Below, one piece after another: positions 1-9,500 of a stretch of DNA of 64,000 nt. The notes beneath the pieces are model-generated. The model saw nothing but the letters and a program-made list of their open reading frames with translations. It made no database searches and was not told where the DNA came from. The stretch's first letter is position 1. The number at the start of each line of letters is the position of its first letter. The position numbers and the translations under genes were made by a program. The DNA comes from Kineosporiaceae bacterium (lineage in GTDB: Bacteria; Actinomycetota; Actinomycetes; Actinomycetales; Kineosporiaceae). Location of the stretch: the NCBI GenBank assembly GCA_016713225.1, contig JADJPO010000001.1, forward strand, positions 124,001-188,000. The letters are read 5' to 3'.

Positions 1-637
1 CGTCGCCGCGCTGACACTGGACACCCTCTCGGATCTTCCCGACCCGTGTCGCCGATGTGTGATCTGGGAACTGGATGCCGTCGCGGGCCGACGCGCGGCC
101 GAGGCCGGGGACACCGCCTTCGAGAAGGAGGTCTGGGTCTCGTCGACCTTGCTGGAGTGGGGGTCGTGTGGCCGCGTCGCCTACGTCGATGATGAACCTG
201 CTGGGTTCGTGCTCTACGCCCCACCGGCCTTCGTTCCGCGATCGATGTCGTTCCCGACCTCGCCGGTCAGCGTGGACGCCGTCCTGCTCACCACGGCCCG
301 GGTGTTACCCGAGTTCACCGGGGGAGGGCTGGCACGCTTCCTCATCCAGTCTGCGGCCAAGGATCTGACGCGGCGGGGCGTCCGGGCGATCGAGGCGTTC
401 GGTCTGGCTGCGACCGCGGGTGTGTCGGTGCCCGGTGAGAAGGGGCACTCCTGTCTGGTGCCGGCAGATCTGCTGTTGGCCGTGGGCTTCAAGACCGTCC
501 GGCCGCACCACCGCTATCCACGGCTACGCCTGGAGCTCAAGACGGCGCTGTCCTGGCGCGAGGACGTCGAGCAGGCACTGGAGCGGATCCTCGGCACCGT
601 GAGGCAGCCGGCCCTGACCTCGCAGGCCGCCGACTGA
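1..637 (+). CDS. GNAT family N-acetyltransferase, 5' end outside window
   Basis: The reading frame is open from base 2, so the gene starts before the window; the GTG at 59 is internal. The visible part begins with LSDLPDPCRRCVIWELD, a conserved entry segment of actinobacterial GNAT proteins near the parB end of the origin region. A GNAT core follows, with the acetyl-CoA binding strand-loop-helix around LPEFTGGGLARFLIQSA and a C-terminal region ending near the TGA at 635-637. It probably transfers an acetyl group from acetyl-CoA to an unknown acceptor in the cytoplasm. It is convergent with trxA. Substrate cannot be read from the sequence. Confidence 0.8.
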   Translation, partial: VAALTLDTLSDLPDPCRRCVIWELDAVAGRRAAEAGDTAFEKEVWVSSTLLEWGSCGRVAYVDDEPAGFVLYAPPAFVPRSMSFPTSPVSVDAVLLTTARVLPEFTGGGLARFLIQSAAKDLTRRGVRAIEAFGLAATAGVSVPGEKGHSCLVPADLLLAVGFKTVRPHHRYPRLRLELKTALSWREDVEQALERILGTVRQPALTSQAAD

Positions 638-753
638 CCGGCGCTCGCCACCTCAGGTCGTGTCCCTCGAGGGGCCACGGCGGTCACGCCCGGCGGCCGG
701 AGACCGCCGAGCGTGCTCCGGCTCGGATCGGGCGATGAGCCAGGTCGGCAGGG

Positions 754-1080
754 TCAGCTGATCCAGGCCTCGAGCTCCTGCAACAGCTTCGGCTTCGGCT
801 TCGCACCGATGATGGTCTTGACGAGCTCGCCGCCCGCGAACACTGCGACGGTCGGGATCGACGTCACCTGGTAGCGATTCACGACCACGTGGTTCTCGTC
901 GGTGTTCACCTTGACGACCGTGATCTTGTCGCTGTGCGCCGCGGAGATCTCGTCCAAGATCGGGGCGATCTGGCGGCAAGGGCCGCACCACGGCGCCCAG
1001 AAGTCGACCACAACGGGCTTGTCGCTACCCAGCACCTCCGCATCGAAGGTGGCATCGGTGACTGCGTGGCTGGCGGACAT
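754..1080 (-). CDS. trxA: Thioredoxin
   Basis: A 108-residue thioredoxin with the WCGPC redox motif at residues 31-35 (Cys32, Cys35) and the cis-proline segment TSIPTV. It reduces protein disulfides in the cytoplasm and is itself reduced by the TrxB encoded just upstream in the same orientation. The ATG at 1080 is chosen because an AGGAG sits a few bases upstream and the protein then has normal family length; a longer frame to 1119 adds 13 residues of unlikely sequence. Pairing with trxB and the sigma/anti-sigma genes is the standard actinobacterial arrangement. Sure of function. Confidence 0.96.
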   Translation of the reverse strand: MSASHAVTDATFDAEVLGSDKPVVVDFWAPWCGPCRQIAPILDEISAAHSDKITVVKVNTDENHVVVNRYQVTSIPTVAVFAGGELVKTIIGAKPKPKLLQELEAWIS

Positions 1081-1181
1081 GGGTTCTCCTCTGGGCGTCG
1101 TCCGTGCGTTCGGCTTCATCTGGTCGTGCGTGCCGCCGTCCGTCCGACGCAGCGGCAGAGATCAATCGGTGGCGAGATCGT

Positions 1182-2177
1182 TCAGGACACGGCAGCCAGT
1201 GCGGCCGCCTCGCCCGAGCCCGCCGCGTCGTCCAGGCCGGCGAGGTAACGCTCGGCGTCCAGGGCGGCCGAACAGCCCGACCCAGCGGCCGTGATCGCCT
1301 GGCGGTAGGTGTGGTCCACGACGTCCCCGCAGGCGAACACCCCGGGCAGCGAGGTCAGCGTGGTGCGGCCGCGCACCGCGATGTAGCCCGCGTCGTCCAG
1401 CTCGAGCTGGTTCTGGATCAACTCGACTCGGGGGTCGTGCCCGATGGCCACGAAGACGCCGGTCACCTCGAGATCGTGCTCCTCGCCGGTGGTCACGTCG
1501 CGCACCCGCAACCCGGTCACCTTGTCGGTGCCGAGGACGTCGACCACCTCGGTGTTCCACCGGAACGACAGTTTGGGATCGGCGAAGGCACGCGCCTGCA
1601 TGATCTTCGAGGCCCGCAGCGCGTCGCGTCGGTGGATCAGGGTCACGGTGTCGGCGAAACGGGTGAGGAAGGTGGCCTCCTCGACCGCCGAGTCACCGCC
1701 GCCCACGACCACGATGTGCTGGTTGCGGAAGAAGAACCCGTCGCACGTGGCACACCAGCTGACGCCGTGGCCCGACAGGCGCTTCTCGTTCGGCAACCCC
1801 AGTTCGCGATAGGCCGACCCCGTCGCGAGGATGACGGCCCGAGCCCGGTGGGTCACGACGCCCACACCGGAGTCGGCGGGGACGTCGACCTCCTTGATCG
1901 CGCCGTCCAGCCGCAGCGCCACCACGTCGTTCGTCACCAACTCGGCCCCGAACCGTTCGGCCTGGTCTCGCAGGTTGGTCATCAGGTCGGGACCCATGAT
2001 CCCGGTGGGGAACCCGGGGAAGTTCTCGACCTCGGTCGTGTTCATCAGGGCGCCGCCCGCGGTCACTGATCCCTCGAACACCAGCGGCTTCAGATCTGCT
2101 CGGGCCGAGTAGATGGCCGCCGTGTACCCGGCCGGGCCCGAGCCCACGATGATCACGTCACGGACGTCGTCGCTCAC
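1182..2177 (-). CDS. trxB: Thioredoxin reductase (NADPH)
   Basis: A 331-residue flavoprotein. The FAD-binding GSGPAG motif lies at residues 12-17, the redox-active CATC at 142-145, and a second Rossmann motif (VVGGGDSAVEEA) for NADPH follows; the FAD-closing segment GVFACGDVVD is near the C-terminus. It transfers electrons from NADPH to thioredoxin. Length is typical for low-molecular-weight TrxB. The start is GTG at 2177 with AGGGAG upstream. It lies about 100 bp upstream of trxA and downstream of the sigma/anti-sigma pair, and in actinobacteria such loci are often part of thiol- or envelope-stress control (inference here). Confidence 0.96.
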   Translation of the reverse strand: MSDDVRDVIIVGSGPAGYTAAIYSARADLKPLVFEGSVTAGGALMNTTEVENFPGFPTGIMGPDLMTNLRDQAERFGAELVTNDVVALRLDGAIKEVDVPADSGVGVVTHRARAVILATGSAYRELGLPNEKRLSGHGVSWCATCDGFFFRNQHIVVVGGGDSAVEEATFLTRFADTVTLIHRRDALRASKIMQARAFADPKLSFRWNTEVVDVLGTDKVTGLRVRDVTTGEEHDLEVTGVFVAIGHDPRVELIQNQLELDDAGYIAVRGRTTLTSLPGVFACGDVVDHTYRQAITAAGSGCSAALDAERYLAGLDDAAGSGEAAALAAVS

Positions 2178-2322
2178 GGATCTCCCTTGGTCTGACAGGT
2201 GTGCTCAGCAACGGGGGAGTCGGACACCGCCCCGCAGCACGCCCTCGGCGCTGTCAACTCGATCGTAGGCCCCGGATGTTCCCGAACCGGCCTGCCGAGG
2301 GTGTGACACGGTCACGGAGCCG

Positions 2323-3510
2323 TCACCGAGCGGGCACCGAGACATAGCCGAGTTGGCCGGCGTTGCCCCGACCACAACTGCGGGAGACGGCCCACACCTC
2401 GTATCCACCGTCCCGGCCCGCGAGCACGATGATCGCGGCCTCGCGTCCGTCGTACCGGGCCAGGTCGATGGCGATCGGTTGGTGACCGCCGGCATTGAGC
2501 TCCTCGAGACACTCCTCGAGCCGGCCGGGATCGGTGAGGCCCGGCGTCGACCCCGAGAGCGCACTGGCGCTGCCGACCGGCAGGGGTTGTGTCGCGGCCA
2601 CCCGGCCCCCAGCGGACGGGGGCGCCGCCGTGCCGGCTTCGGCTTGCTCGGCGACACTCGCCGAGGCGCCACCCACCGGCCGGCGCGCGGTGTCCGCCAG
2701 GGCCAGCGCTCGGGTGCCCATGTCGGCGGCGGTGTAGTTGGTGCCGGTGCGCAGGATCGCCGAAGCGTAGGCACCGGCGTCACTGCCCGCTGCGGGTTGG
2801 GATCCACCGCCCGCGACGGGACTGGAGCCGCCCACGGGCATCTGCTTCACCACCGCCATGCCACCGACCCCCGCCAGCACCAGTACCCCGGCTGCGATTG
2901 CTGCGGGCTTCGCGAAGCGCATCAGCGCCCCGCCCCGCGCCTCACCCTCGGTCCGCACGTCGCGCCGGGTCCGCACCGAGGACGGTCGCCGGGTCGGGCG
3001 CAGCCGAGAGAGCGATTCCGAGGCCGCCGACGTCCCGGTCAGCCGGACGCCGTCCGGGAAGCCGTCACCGGCCGGCTCCTCCTCGGCCTCGACGAACCGC
3101 TCCCACTGGCTGGTGGGGGCGTCGTCCGAGGCCACCAGGTGGGCGGCCGGTTGTGGCACCCACCCGGCGTCCACCGGCCACTCCTGGGTGATCCAGGGGT
3201 CGGCCCCCGCGCCGGCTGCGGCCGCCTCGGTGGACGGCACACGACGATCCGGTCCGGTCGAGGAGCCGAGGGTTGCCTCCCGGGCGAGGGCACCGGCGAT
3301 GCGCTGCCACACCTCCTCGGGCATGGGGCCCGGGTCGGTCGAGCGCAGCAGCTGCCGCATGCCCTCGGCGTCGGCGAGCAGCTGGGCGCAGCGAGGGCAG
3401 CCGATGACGTGAGCCTCGATCACGCGGGCGTCGTGCTCGGGGAGCACCTCGGCGGCGAGGTCGGCCAGCGTGTCGTTCGCCGGGTGCCGTCCGGCCATGC
3501 CACTCACCAT
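2323..3510 (-). CDS. Anti-sigma factor with zinc-finger-like (zf-HC2) N-terminus
   Basis: A 395-residue protein whose N-terminus carries HVIGCPRC, the H-x3-C-x2-C signature of ZAS/zf-HC2 anti-sigma domains (roughly residues 34-45). A long disordered segment rich in Pro, Ala and Glu follows, then one membrane helix (AAIAAGVLVLAGVGGMAVV) and a Gly/Ser-rich outer region ending in a small conserved-looking domain with several charged residues. It probably holds the neighbouring ECF sigma factor at the membrane. Its start overlaps the sigma gene: ATG at 3510 overlaps by 7 bp, or GTG at 3507 gives a GTGA overlap, both implying coupling. It is much longer than typical RsmA-like anti-sigma proteins. 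Confidence 0.82.
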   Translation of the reverse strand: MVSGMAGRHPANDTLADLAAEVLPEHDARVIEAHVIGCPRCAQLLADAEGMRQLLRSTDPGPMPEEVWQRIAGALAREATLGSSTGPDRRVPSTEAAAAGAGADPWITQEWPVDAGWVPQPAAHLVASDDAPTSQWERFVEAEEEPAGDGFPDGVRLTGTSAASESLSRLRPTRRPSSVRTRRDVRTEGEARGGALMRFAKPAAIAAGVLVLAGVGGMAVVKQMPVGGSSPVAGGGSQPAAGSDAGAYASAILRTGTNYTAADMGTRALALADTARRPVGGASASVAEQAEAGTAAPPSAGGRVAATQPLPVGSASALSGSTPGLTDPGRLEECLEELNAGGHQPIAIDLARYDGREAAIIVLAGRDGGYEVWAVSRSCGRGNAGQLGYVSVPAR

Positions 3511-4283
3511 CCCTGATCACCCCGCTCCTGAGAATCCACGCCGTCTCGGCCCCGGCGGCCGTGGCGTCCGCTTCGGGGGTCCGCCGATGCGACGTTCGCC
3601 GACGAGCTGGGGTTCCCGAACAACGTCTCACGTTCGGCGATGCCTCCCGCGGCGCCCGCGGCGCCCGCAGTACGCGGTGGCCGGCTGACGGAGCGGTCGG
3701 GCTCGCCGGGGGGCGGCGTCGATCCCGACCCCCCGACGTCGTCGCGCAGGGCCTGGGCCAGCGCGGTACGACCCCGGGAGCAGCGGGACTTGATCGTGCC
3801 CTCGGGAACGCCGAGCAACCGTGCCGCTTCGAGCACGGGCAGGTCCTCGAGATCCACCAGTACCAGCGCCTCGCGCTGCTCGGCCGGAAGATCGGCCAGC
3901 GCGGCGCGGACGGCGAGCCGGACGTCGACCTGGCCGGCCGCGTCGAGCGTGGTCGGGATGTCGTAGCTGCCCAACGGGACCGTCGGGCGGGACTGCCGGC
4001 GCCGGATCCGGTCGAGGCAGGCGTTGACCACGATGCGGTGCAACCAGGTCGTGACCGCGGCATCGCCGCGATAGGTCGCCGCCCCACGGAAGGCCGAGAT
4101 CAGCGCGTCCTGCAGGGCGTCGGCCGCTTCCTCACGGTCCGCCAGGGTCCGGACGGCGACCGCCCACAACCGGTCCCGGTGCCGGGCGACCAGGGTGCCG
4201 AACGCCTCGGCATCGCCGCGCAGATGGGCAGCCAGCAGTTCCCGGTCGTCGGTCGACGCCTGCGGTGCATGGCTACCGCTCAC
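3504..4283 (-). CDS. sigM: ECF sigma factor, SigM-like
   Basis: A 259-residue ECF (sigma-70 group 4) factor. Region 2 includes FGTLVARHRDRLWAVA and the core-binding DALQDALISAFRG segment; region 4 includes LPAEQREALVLVDLEDLPVLEAARLLGVPEGTIKSR, the helix-turn-helix for the -35 element. After about residue 190 comes a low-complexity tail of about 70 residues not seen in short ECF factors. Position between the pseudokinase/murJ genes and trxB, with an anti-sigma gene coupled downstream, matches sigM of mycobacteria and streptomycetes. GTG start at 4283, nine bases after the pseudokinase stop. The symbol rests on synteny more than on sequence. Confidence 0.88.
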   Translation of the reverse strand: MSGSHAPQASTDDRELLAAHLRGDAEAFGTLVARHRDRLWAVAVRTLADREEAADALQDALISAFRGAATYRGDAAVTTWLHRIVVNACLDRIRRRQSRPTVPLGSYDIPTTLDAAGQVDVRLAVRAALADLPAEQREALVLVDLEDLPVLEAARLLGVPEGTIKSRCSRGRTALAQALRDDVGGSGSTPPPGEPDRSVSRPPRTAGAAGAAGGIAERETLFGNPSSSANVASADPRSGRHGRRGRDGVDSQERGDQGW

Positions 4284-4292
4284 GGACGGAAC

Positions 4293-6308
4293 CTACCTGA
4301 CGGACACCTCGAAGACACGCATCCGGTACTCCCCGGTGGACTGCTTGGTGAGGCTGGTGAACCAGAACACCAGGTATCGCGTCGACACCGGCTGCTGCAA
4401 GGTCACGGTGAGCTGGCTGCCCTCCATGGGCACCGTGCTGACCAGGGTCGAGCCGTCCACGGTCGGCCGGGTGGCACTGCGCAGCTCCAGCACCCCGCCC
4501 GTGCCGCGGTGCTCCACCACGACCTGGCTGACCGTGGACACATCACCCAGGTCGAGCACGAACCCGATCCCGCTCTTGTTCAGTCCTCCGAAGCGGGCCG
4601 AGTCGTAGCGCTCGGACCGCCACTCGGTCGAGCTGTCCGAGTCGATCAGCCGGGGAGCCGCCCCGTTGTTCTCGGTCTGGTCGCCCATCGGGTCGAGGAC
4701 CTTGACCCCGGCGATCTCGACCGGTGTCCCGGTGACCGACGGCACGACCGGCCCACTGGGCGCGGGGCCGGCGCTCGCCGCGGTGCGCGGGGCCTCGCTC
4801 GACTTGGGGGTGAGCGGATCGGCGTTCATCAGCCCGCGCAGGGCCAGCAGCGACAGCAGCAGCCCCAGCACGACGAGGCCACTGATCAGCCCGAGGACCA
4901 GCCGGGTCTGTCCCTGCGGCGGCCGATCGATCGGCACCGGGGGCATGAACGGACCCAGGCGCTCGTCGTCCCGCCCGCCTCCCCAGGAGCTCGGCCCGGC
5001 GGGCTGGCCCAGGGTCGGCGGCGGGGTCGGGTCGAGTCGCCGGACGCCGCGCGCGCCCGAGGTGCCGAGAATGTCGTCCACCAGCCCGCCACGGGGCATC
5101 GCGGTACCCGGGGGAGTGGCCACGGTGGTGCGTCCGGCGGCGGGTGGCGTCGGCCAGGCCTGCCCCCCGGAGTCGAGGGCGCTCACCCGGCCGGACGTCG
5201 GACGCTCGGCAGGAACCGGGAAGGCCGGAGCCTGCATGAGCGGCGGCTGCAAACCGGCGTTGCGTACGGGGAAGGGCTCCTGAGCGGTGGGCTCGTGCCG
5301 CTGCGGTGCCTCGAGATCAGCGGGTCTCGTGGCCAGGGGTGCCGTGTTGTGGGGCGCCGTACGGTCGGGCAGCGTGATGGTGACCTCGGCCGGGGTGGTC
5401 GGCGACGGGGAGGGGACGCTCGCCGCGGCTGCCGGGGCTGCTGTCGGGGTCGGGGCCGGCGAGACCACCGTGTCGGCCACCTCGAACCAGGGTTCGACGG
5501 TCGGCTCCGCCGGACCGGCCGTGGCACGGGGCCGGTCGGGCGCGGTCAGCTCGATCCCCCGCGGGTCGGTCATCGGGGTTGCCATGGCCCACGGCGACAG
5601 TTGCCCCGCCACCTCTGCCGGGGTGCGGGGTCCGTCGTTGCCGGGGCCGAGGGTTGCCACGCACAGGGCGTCGAGATCGGCCGGGACGCCGGCCGCGAGG
5701 TCCCCGGGGGGCACCGCTCGTCCCGAGACCAACGGCGCCGGACCCAACGGCCCATCGACCACGCCGGGCCACCGTCCGGTCAGTCCGGCGTAGATGAGAC
5801 TGACCAGCCCGATGGCGTCCTGGCGGCTGGCGACGTCGGCCTTGTCGTGCTCGACGCCCGCGGCAGCGGCCTCGATCGCCGTCCCGAGCAGCTTGACCGA
5901 ACCATCGGGGACGATGCAGACGCTCGCCGGCGTCAACCGCAGGTGGTGCAGGCCCCGGGCTCCGGCCCGCTCGAGGGCCTGGGCGGTCTCGCCGACGATG
6001 CGCCGCACCGTCTCGGCAGGTAGGGGTCCGTTGCGCAGGAAGTCCTCGAAGGGCCGGCCCTGGACGTACTCGGTGACGATGTAGGTGGTGCCGTCGGCGT
6101 CCCCGACGTCGAGCACCCGGGCCAATCGCGCATCGTCCACCAGCGCGGCGCGGCGTGCGGCGTCCACGACATCGGCGGCGAAGGGATGCTCGGGGCTGAC
6201 GACCCGCACCGTGACCGGACGCTCGAGGGTCTCGTCGACGGCACGCCAGAGCGAACCGTCGACACCGGCTCCGAGCTGTTGCTCGAGCCGGTAGCGTCCG
6301 GCGAGCAC
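4293..6308 (-). CDS. Membrane pseudokinase with extracellular discoidin-like domain
   Basis: A 671-residue protein. Residues about 1-250 have a Ser/Thr kinase fold (GRYRLEQQLGAG, TYIVTEYVQGRP) but lack catalytic motifs: the beta-3 lysine position reads VTVRVV, the HRD loop reads HHLRLTPAS and the DFG position reads LLGTA. A Pro/Ala/Thr-rich linker, a membrane helix (LVLGLISGLVVLGLLLSLLAL) and a C-terminal beta domain resembling F5/8-type C modules follow (LIDSDSSTEWRSE, GFVLDLGD). Mycobacterial MviN has a pseudokinase plus a similar domain at its C-terminus, which recruits FhaA when phosphorylated; here they are a separate gene beside murJ. The chosen GTG start is uncertain: AGGAGGA lies about 35 bp upstream, and a CTG closer to it could be used. 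Confidence 0.85.
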   Translation of the reverse strand: MLAGRYRLEQQLGAGVDGSLWRAVDETLERPVTVRVVSPEHPFAADVVDAARRAALVDDARLARVLDVGDADGTTYIVTEYVQGRPFEDFLRNGPLPAETVRRIVGETAQALERAGARGLHHLRLTPASVCIVPDGSVKLLGTAIEAAAAGVEHDKADVASRQDAIGLVSLIYAGLTGRWPGVVDGPLGPAPLVSGRAVPPGDLAAGVPADLDALCVATLGPGNDGPRTPAEVAGQLSPWAMATPMTDPRGIELTAPDRPRATAGPAEPTVEPWFEVADTVVSPAPTPTAAPAAAASVPSPSPTTPAEVTITLPDRTAPHNTAPLATRPADLEAPQRHEPTAQEPFPVRNAGLQPPLMQAPAFPVPAERPTSGRVSALDSGGQAWPTPPAAGRTTVATPPGTAMPRGGLVDDILGTSGARGVRRLDPTPPPTLGQPAGPSSWGGGRDDERLGPFMPPVPIDRPPQGQTRLVLGLISGLVVLGLLLSLLALRGLMNADPLTPKSSEAPRTAASAGPAPSGPVVPSVTGTPVEIAGVKVLDPMGDQTENNGAAPRLIDSDSSTEWRSERYDSARFGGLNKSGIGFVLDLGDVSTVSQVVVEHRGTGGVLELRSATRPTVDGSTLVSTVPMEGSQLTVTLQQPVSTRYLVFWFTSLTKQSTGEYRMRVFEVSVR

Positions 6309-6527
6309 GCTGCCGTTCCCTACCCCGTCCAGCGTGGTCTCCTCCTGTCAGGTCCTGCCGTGCGGTCGACGGCACCTGGCCCCCACCCCCGGCCGGCGAG
6401 AGTGACTGTTCTCGTCATCGTGCCGACGACCGTCCGCGGTCCATGGTAGGCACCTGCGCCGCCACATGGTGAGCGCAGCGCCGTAGGACAGTCGGTGATC
6501 ATGTTCGCGGAGCGTCGCGGGCGTGCC

Positions 6528-9500
6528 TCAGCGGGCCAGCCGTGACCGCAGGGGCTGCAGCAAGGTGTCCACCTCGTCGACGCGCAACGCCCGCAACGCG
6601 AGCAGGTAGGTGATCGACATCACCACGGTTGCGCTGCCCAGGACGCCGTACACGCCGAGCACGCCGCGCTCACCGAGCACCACCTGGGCCCCCTCGCGCA
6701 CCAGGATGCCGATGCCGGTGGCGCTCGCGGCAGCCAGCAGCAATCGCAGGTGGGTGGACAGGATGCGTGGCCCGTCGACCGCGCCCAGCCGGCGGCGCAG
6801 TACCGGGAACCAGATGATCGTGGTGACCAGGTTGGTGGCCGCCATGACCGCCCCGACCCCGGCCGCGACGTCGCGCGGTGCGAGCACGGTGGGCATCAGC
6901 AGTGCCCCGACGGTCGACAGCAGGGTGCCGATGGTTCCGATCCAGAACGGGGTGCGGGCGTCCTCGAAGGCGTAGCTCACCCGCTGGAACAGGAACTGGG
7001 CGCTGAAGGGGACGATGCCGAGCAGCATGGCGGTGGCCACCAGTGCGTACTGGTCGGTGGTCACCCGGCTGGTGCCGGGGAACATGCCCGCGGTGATCAG
7101 GGGACCCAGCGCGATGAAGAGCGCGGTGGCGAACATGGTGGCCACCGACACCGTGCGCAGTGCGAGCGACAGATCCGAGCGGACGGCGTCCAGGTCACCG
7201 TCGGCGGCGCGGGCCGAGAGCCGGGTGAACACCGCGGTGACCACGGAGACCGCCACCAGCGAGTGCGGCATCATGAAGATCATGAACGCGAAGTCGAAGA
7301 CGGCGCGTCCGGCCGGGATGCCGTCCCTCTGAGCGGCGCTGCCCGCGGCGTTGACCACCCGCGAGATCACCAGGAAGCCGAGCTGGGCCAGGGCCACCCC
7401 GGCGAAGGTCCACAACGCGATGGTGCCGGCATTGCGCAGGCCGATGCCGCGCCATCCCCATCGTGGTCGCCAGGTGTAGCCCGCCCGGCGCATCACCGGC
7501 ACCAGCACCAGGGCATTGGCCACCACCCCGAGCGTCGCCGTCCCCGCCAACAGGGCGACGTCTGCCGCGCTCCACCCGGTCACCGGCCGCTCACCCGACC
7601 CGGCCATGGCGATGAAGACGACCATGCCGGCGATCGCGACGATGTTGTTGACCACGGGGGCCCACATGTAGGGCCCGAAGCTGCCCCGGGCATTGAGCAC
7701 CTGGCCGTAGAGCGTGTAGAGGCCGTAGAAGAAGATCTGCGGCAGGCACCAGACGGCCATGGCCGTGCCCAGGTCGAGGGTGGGCTGGTCCCAGTTGTCG
7801 CTGTAGAGGCGGATCAACAGGGGGGCCGCGGCGGTGGCGACGATGGTGGTGACACCGAGGATGAGCGTGGCCAGGGTCAGCAGCCGGTCGATGTACTCGG
7901 TGCCGCCGTCGTCGCTCTGCTTGGCGGCTCGCACGATCTGCGGCACCAGGATGGCGTTGAGCGCCCCGCCGCCGATCAGGATGAACACGTTGTTGGGCAA
8001 GGTGTTCGCGGTGGCGAAGACGCTGCCGGACAGGGCGCCGCCGATCGCTGCCGACAGCACACTGGCGCGGACCCAGCCGAGGATGCGCGACACCAACGTT
8101 CCGGCCGACATCAGCGCGCTGCTGCGCATCATCGACTGCGCGGACACCGCTTCGGATCTCGCGCCGGAGGGCGGTTCGGAAGGCGGTCCGGAAGGCGGTT
8201 CGGAAGGCGGTTCGGCGGGCGGTCCGGAGGGTCGTTCGGAAGGCGCTGCGGTGACCGTCGCGGCTCCGGACGCCGCGACACGGGCGGGCATGGCGCGGCC
8301 CACACCCCACGGCGGCGTGGGCACGCGCTCGCCGGCGGCGATCAACGCGACGTCGTCCGGGTCGGGTACCTGGTCGAGCGGGATCCGCAGCCGGCGGCCA
8401 CCGCGCACGCTGCGCCGCAGTCCCACCAGCAGCAACAGGGCCAGGACGGCGCCGGCCCCGGCCAGGGCCCGTCCCTCCCAGTTGTGGCGAACCCTCACCC
8501 GGATGGTGCCCATGTCCCGCACCAGCGGCGTGGTGCCCCCGGGGGCGTAGAGCAGCGGGTCGAGGTCGACGTCACCGTTGGCCACGGCGGTGACCTCGAT
8601 GAAGGCGCCCGCCCGCGCCGTCCCGGTGATGGCCGCCCCGAGCGAGACAGGTTGTGGTTCGCCCACCCGTAGCCGGCGCGATCGTGGTTCGAGCGCCACC
8701 ACCAGCGACACGGGTTCCGGCAGGGTGTTGGTGATGGTCACCGGCAGTCGGCCACTGGTCGAGACCAGGTTTGCCGCGTTGCCGGTGACCACGGACACGC
8801 CCGAGTAGTACCGCTCGACCTGACGCGCCAGCGGTGCCCGGGCCCGGGCGAGGATCGCCTCCCGCTCGGGGCCGGTGGCCGTCAGGCCGCGCCACCCGCG
8901 CCCGACCAACGAGAGCGCGGCGCGTCGAGCCGGTTGGTAGCTGACCTCGGGTTGGACCAGCGCCGGCCGGAAGGCCGACAGACGATGGAAGTCCTCGCGG
9001 ACGGCGAGCACCTGGGTCTGGGGTACCTCGCGGCGTGCGGTGCCCCCCACCAGGGTCGCCGGGGCCGGATCGGCCGCTCGTTGGCGGGCCGTGCCGACTG
9101 GTTCCACGTGAATCCATGCCACCTGGCCCCACTGGGCCAAGGCCCTCGCGAACGCCTCGGGCTGGGCCGGATCCCAGTCCCGGGGGAGCGCGGCGAGGAT
9201 CCCGGCCGGGGTCTCGGCGTCACCGTCCACCGCATGAGCCGCGAGCAGGGCCAGGGCGCGTTGCTGGGCCAGGAACGAGGCCGCCCCGGGCGCGGCGATG
9301 GCGGCCAGGGCGGAGTTCAGGGCGGGGTCGGTCAGCAGGGCCGTGGCGTCCGTGGTCGCTCCAGGTGCCTCGATCCGCCCACTGGCCAGGGCCTCCGGGG
9401 AGGTCCGGGGTGGAATCGAGGCCGACGAGAGGACGACATCGGCGTGGCTGCGGGTGGCGGGGGCTGCTCCACCGCCACGCGACCCGTCCGGCGTGGTCAC

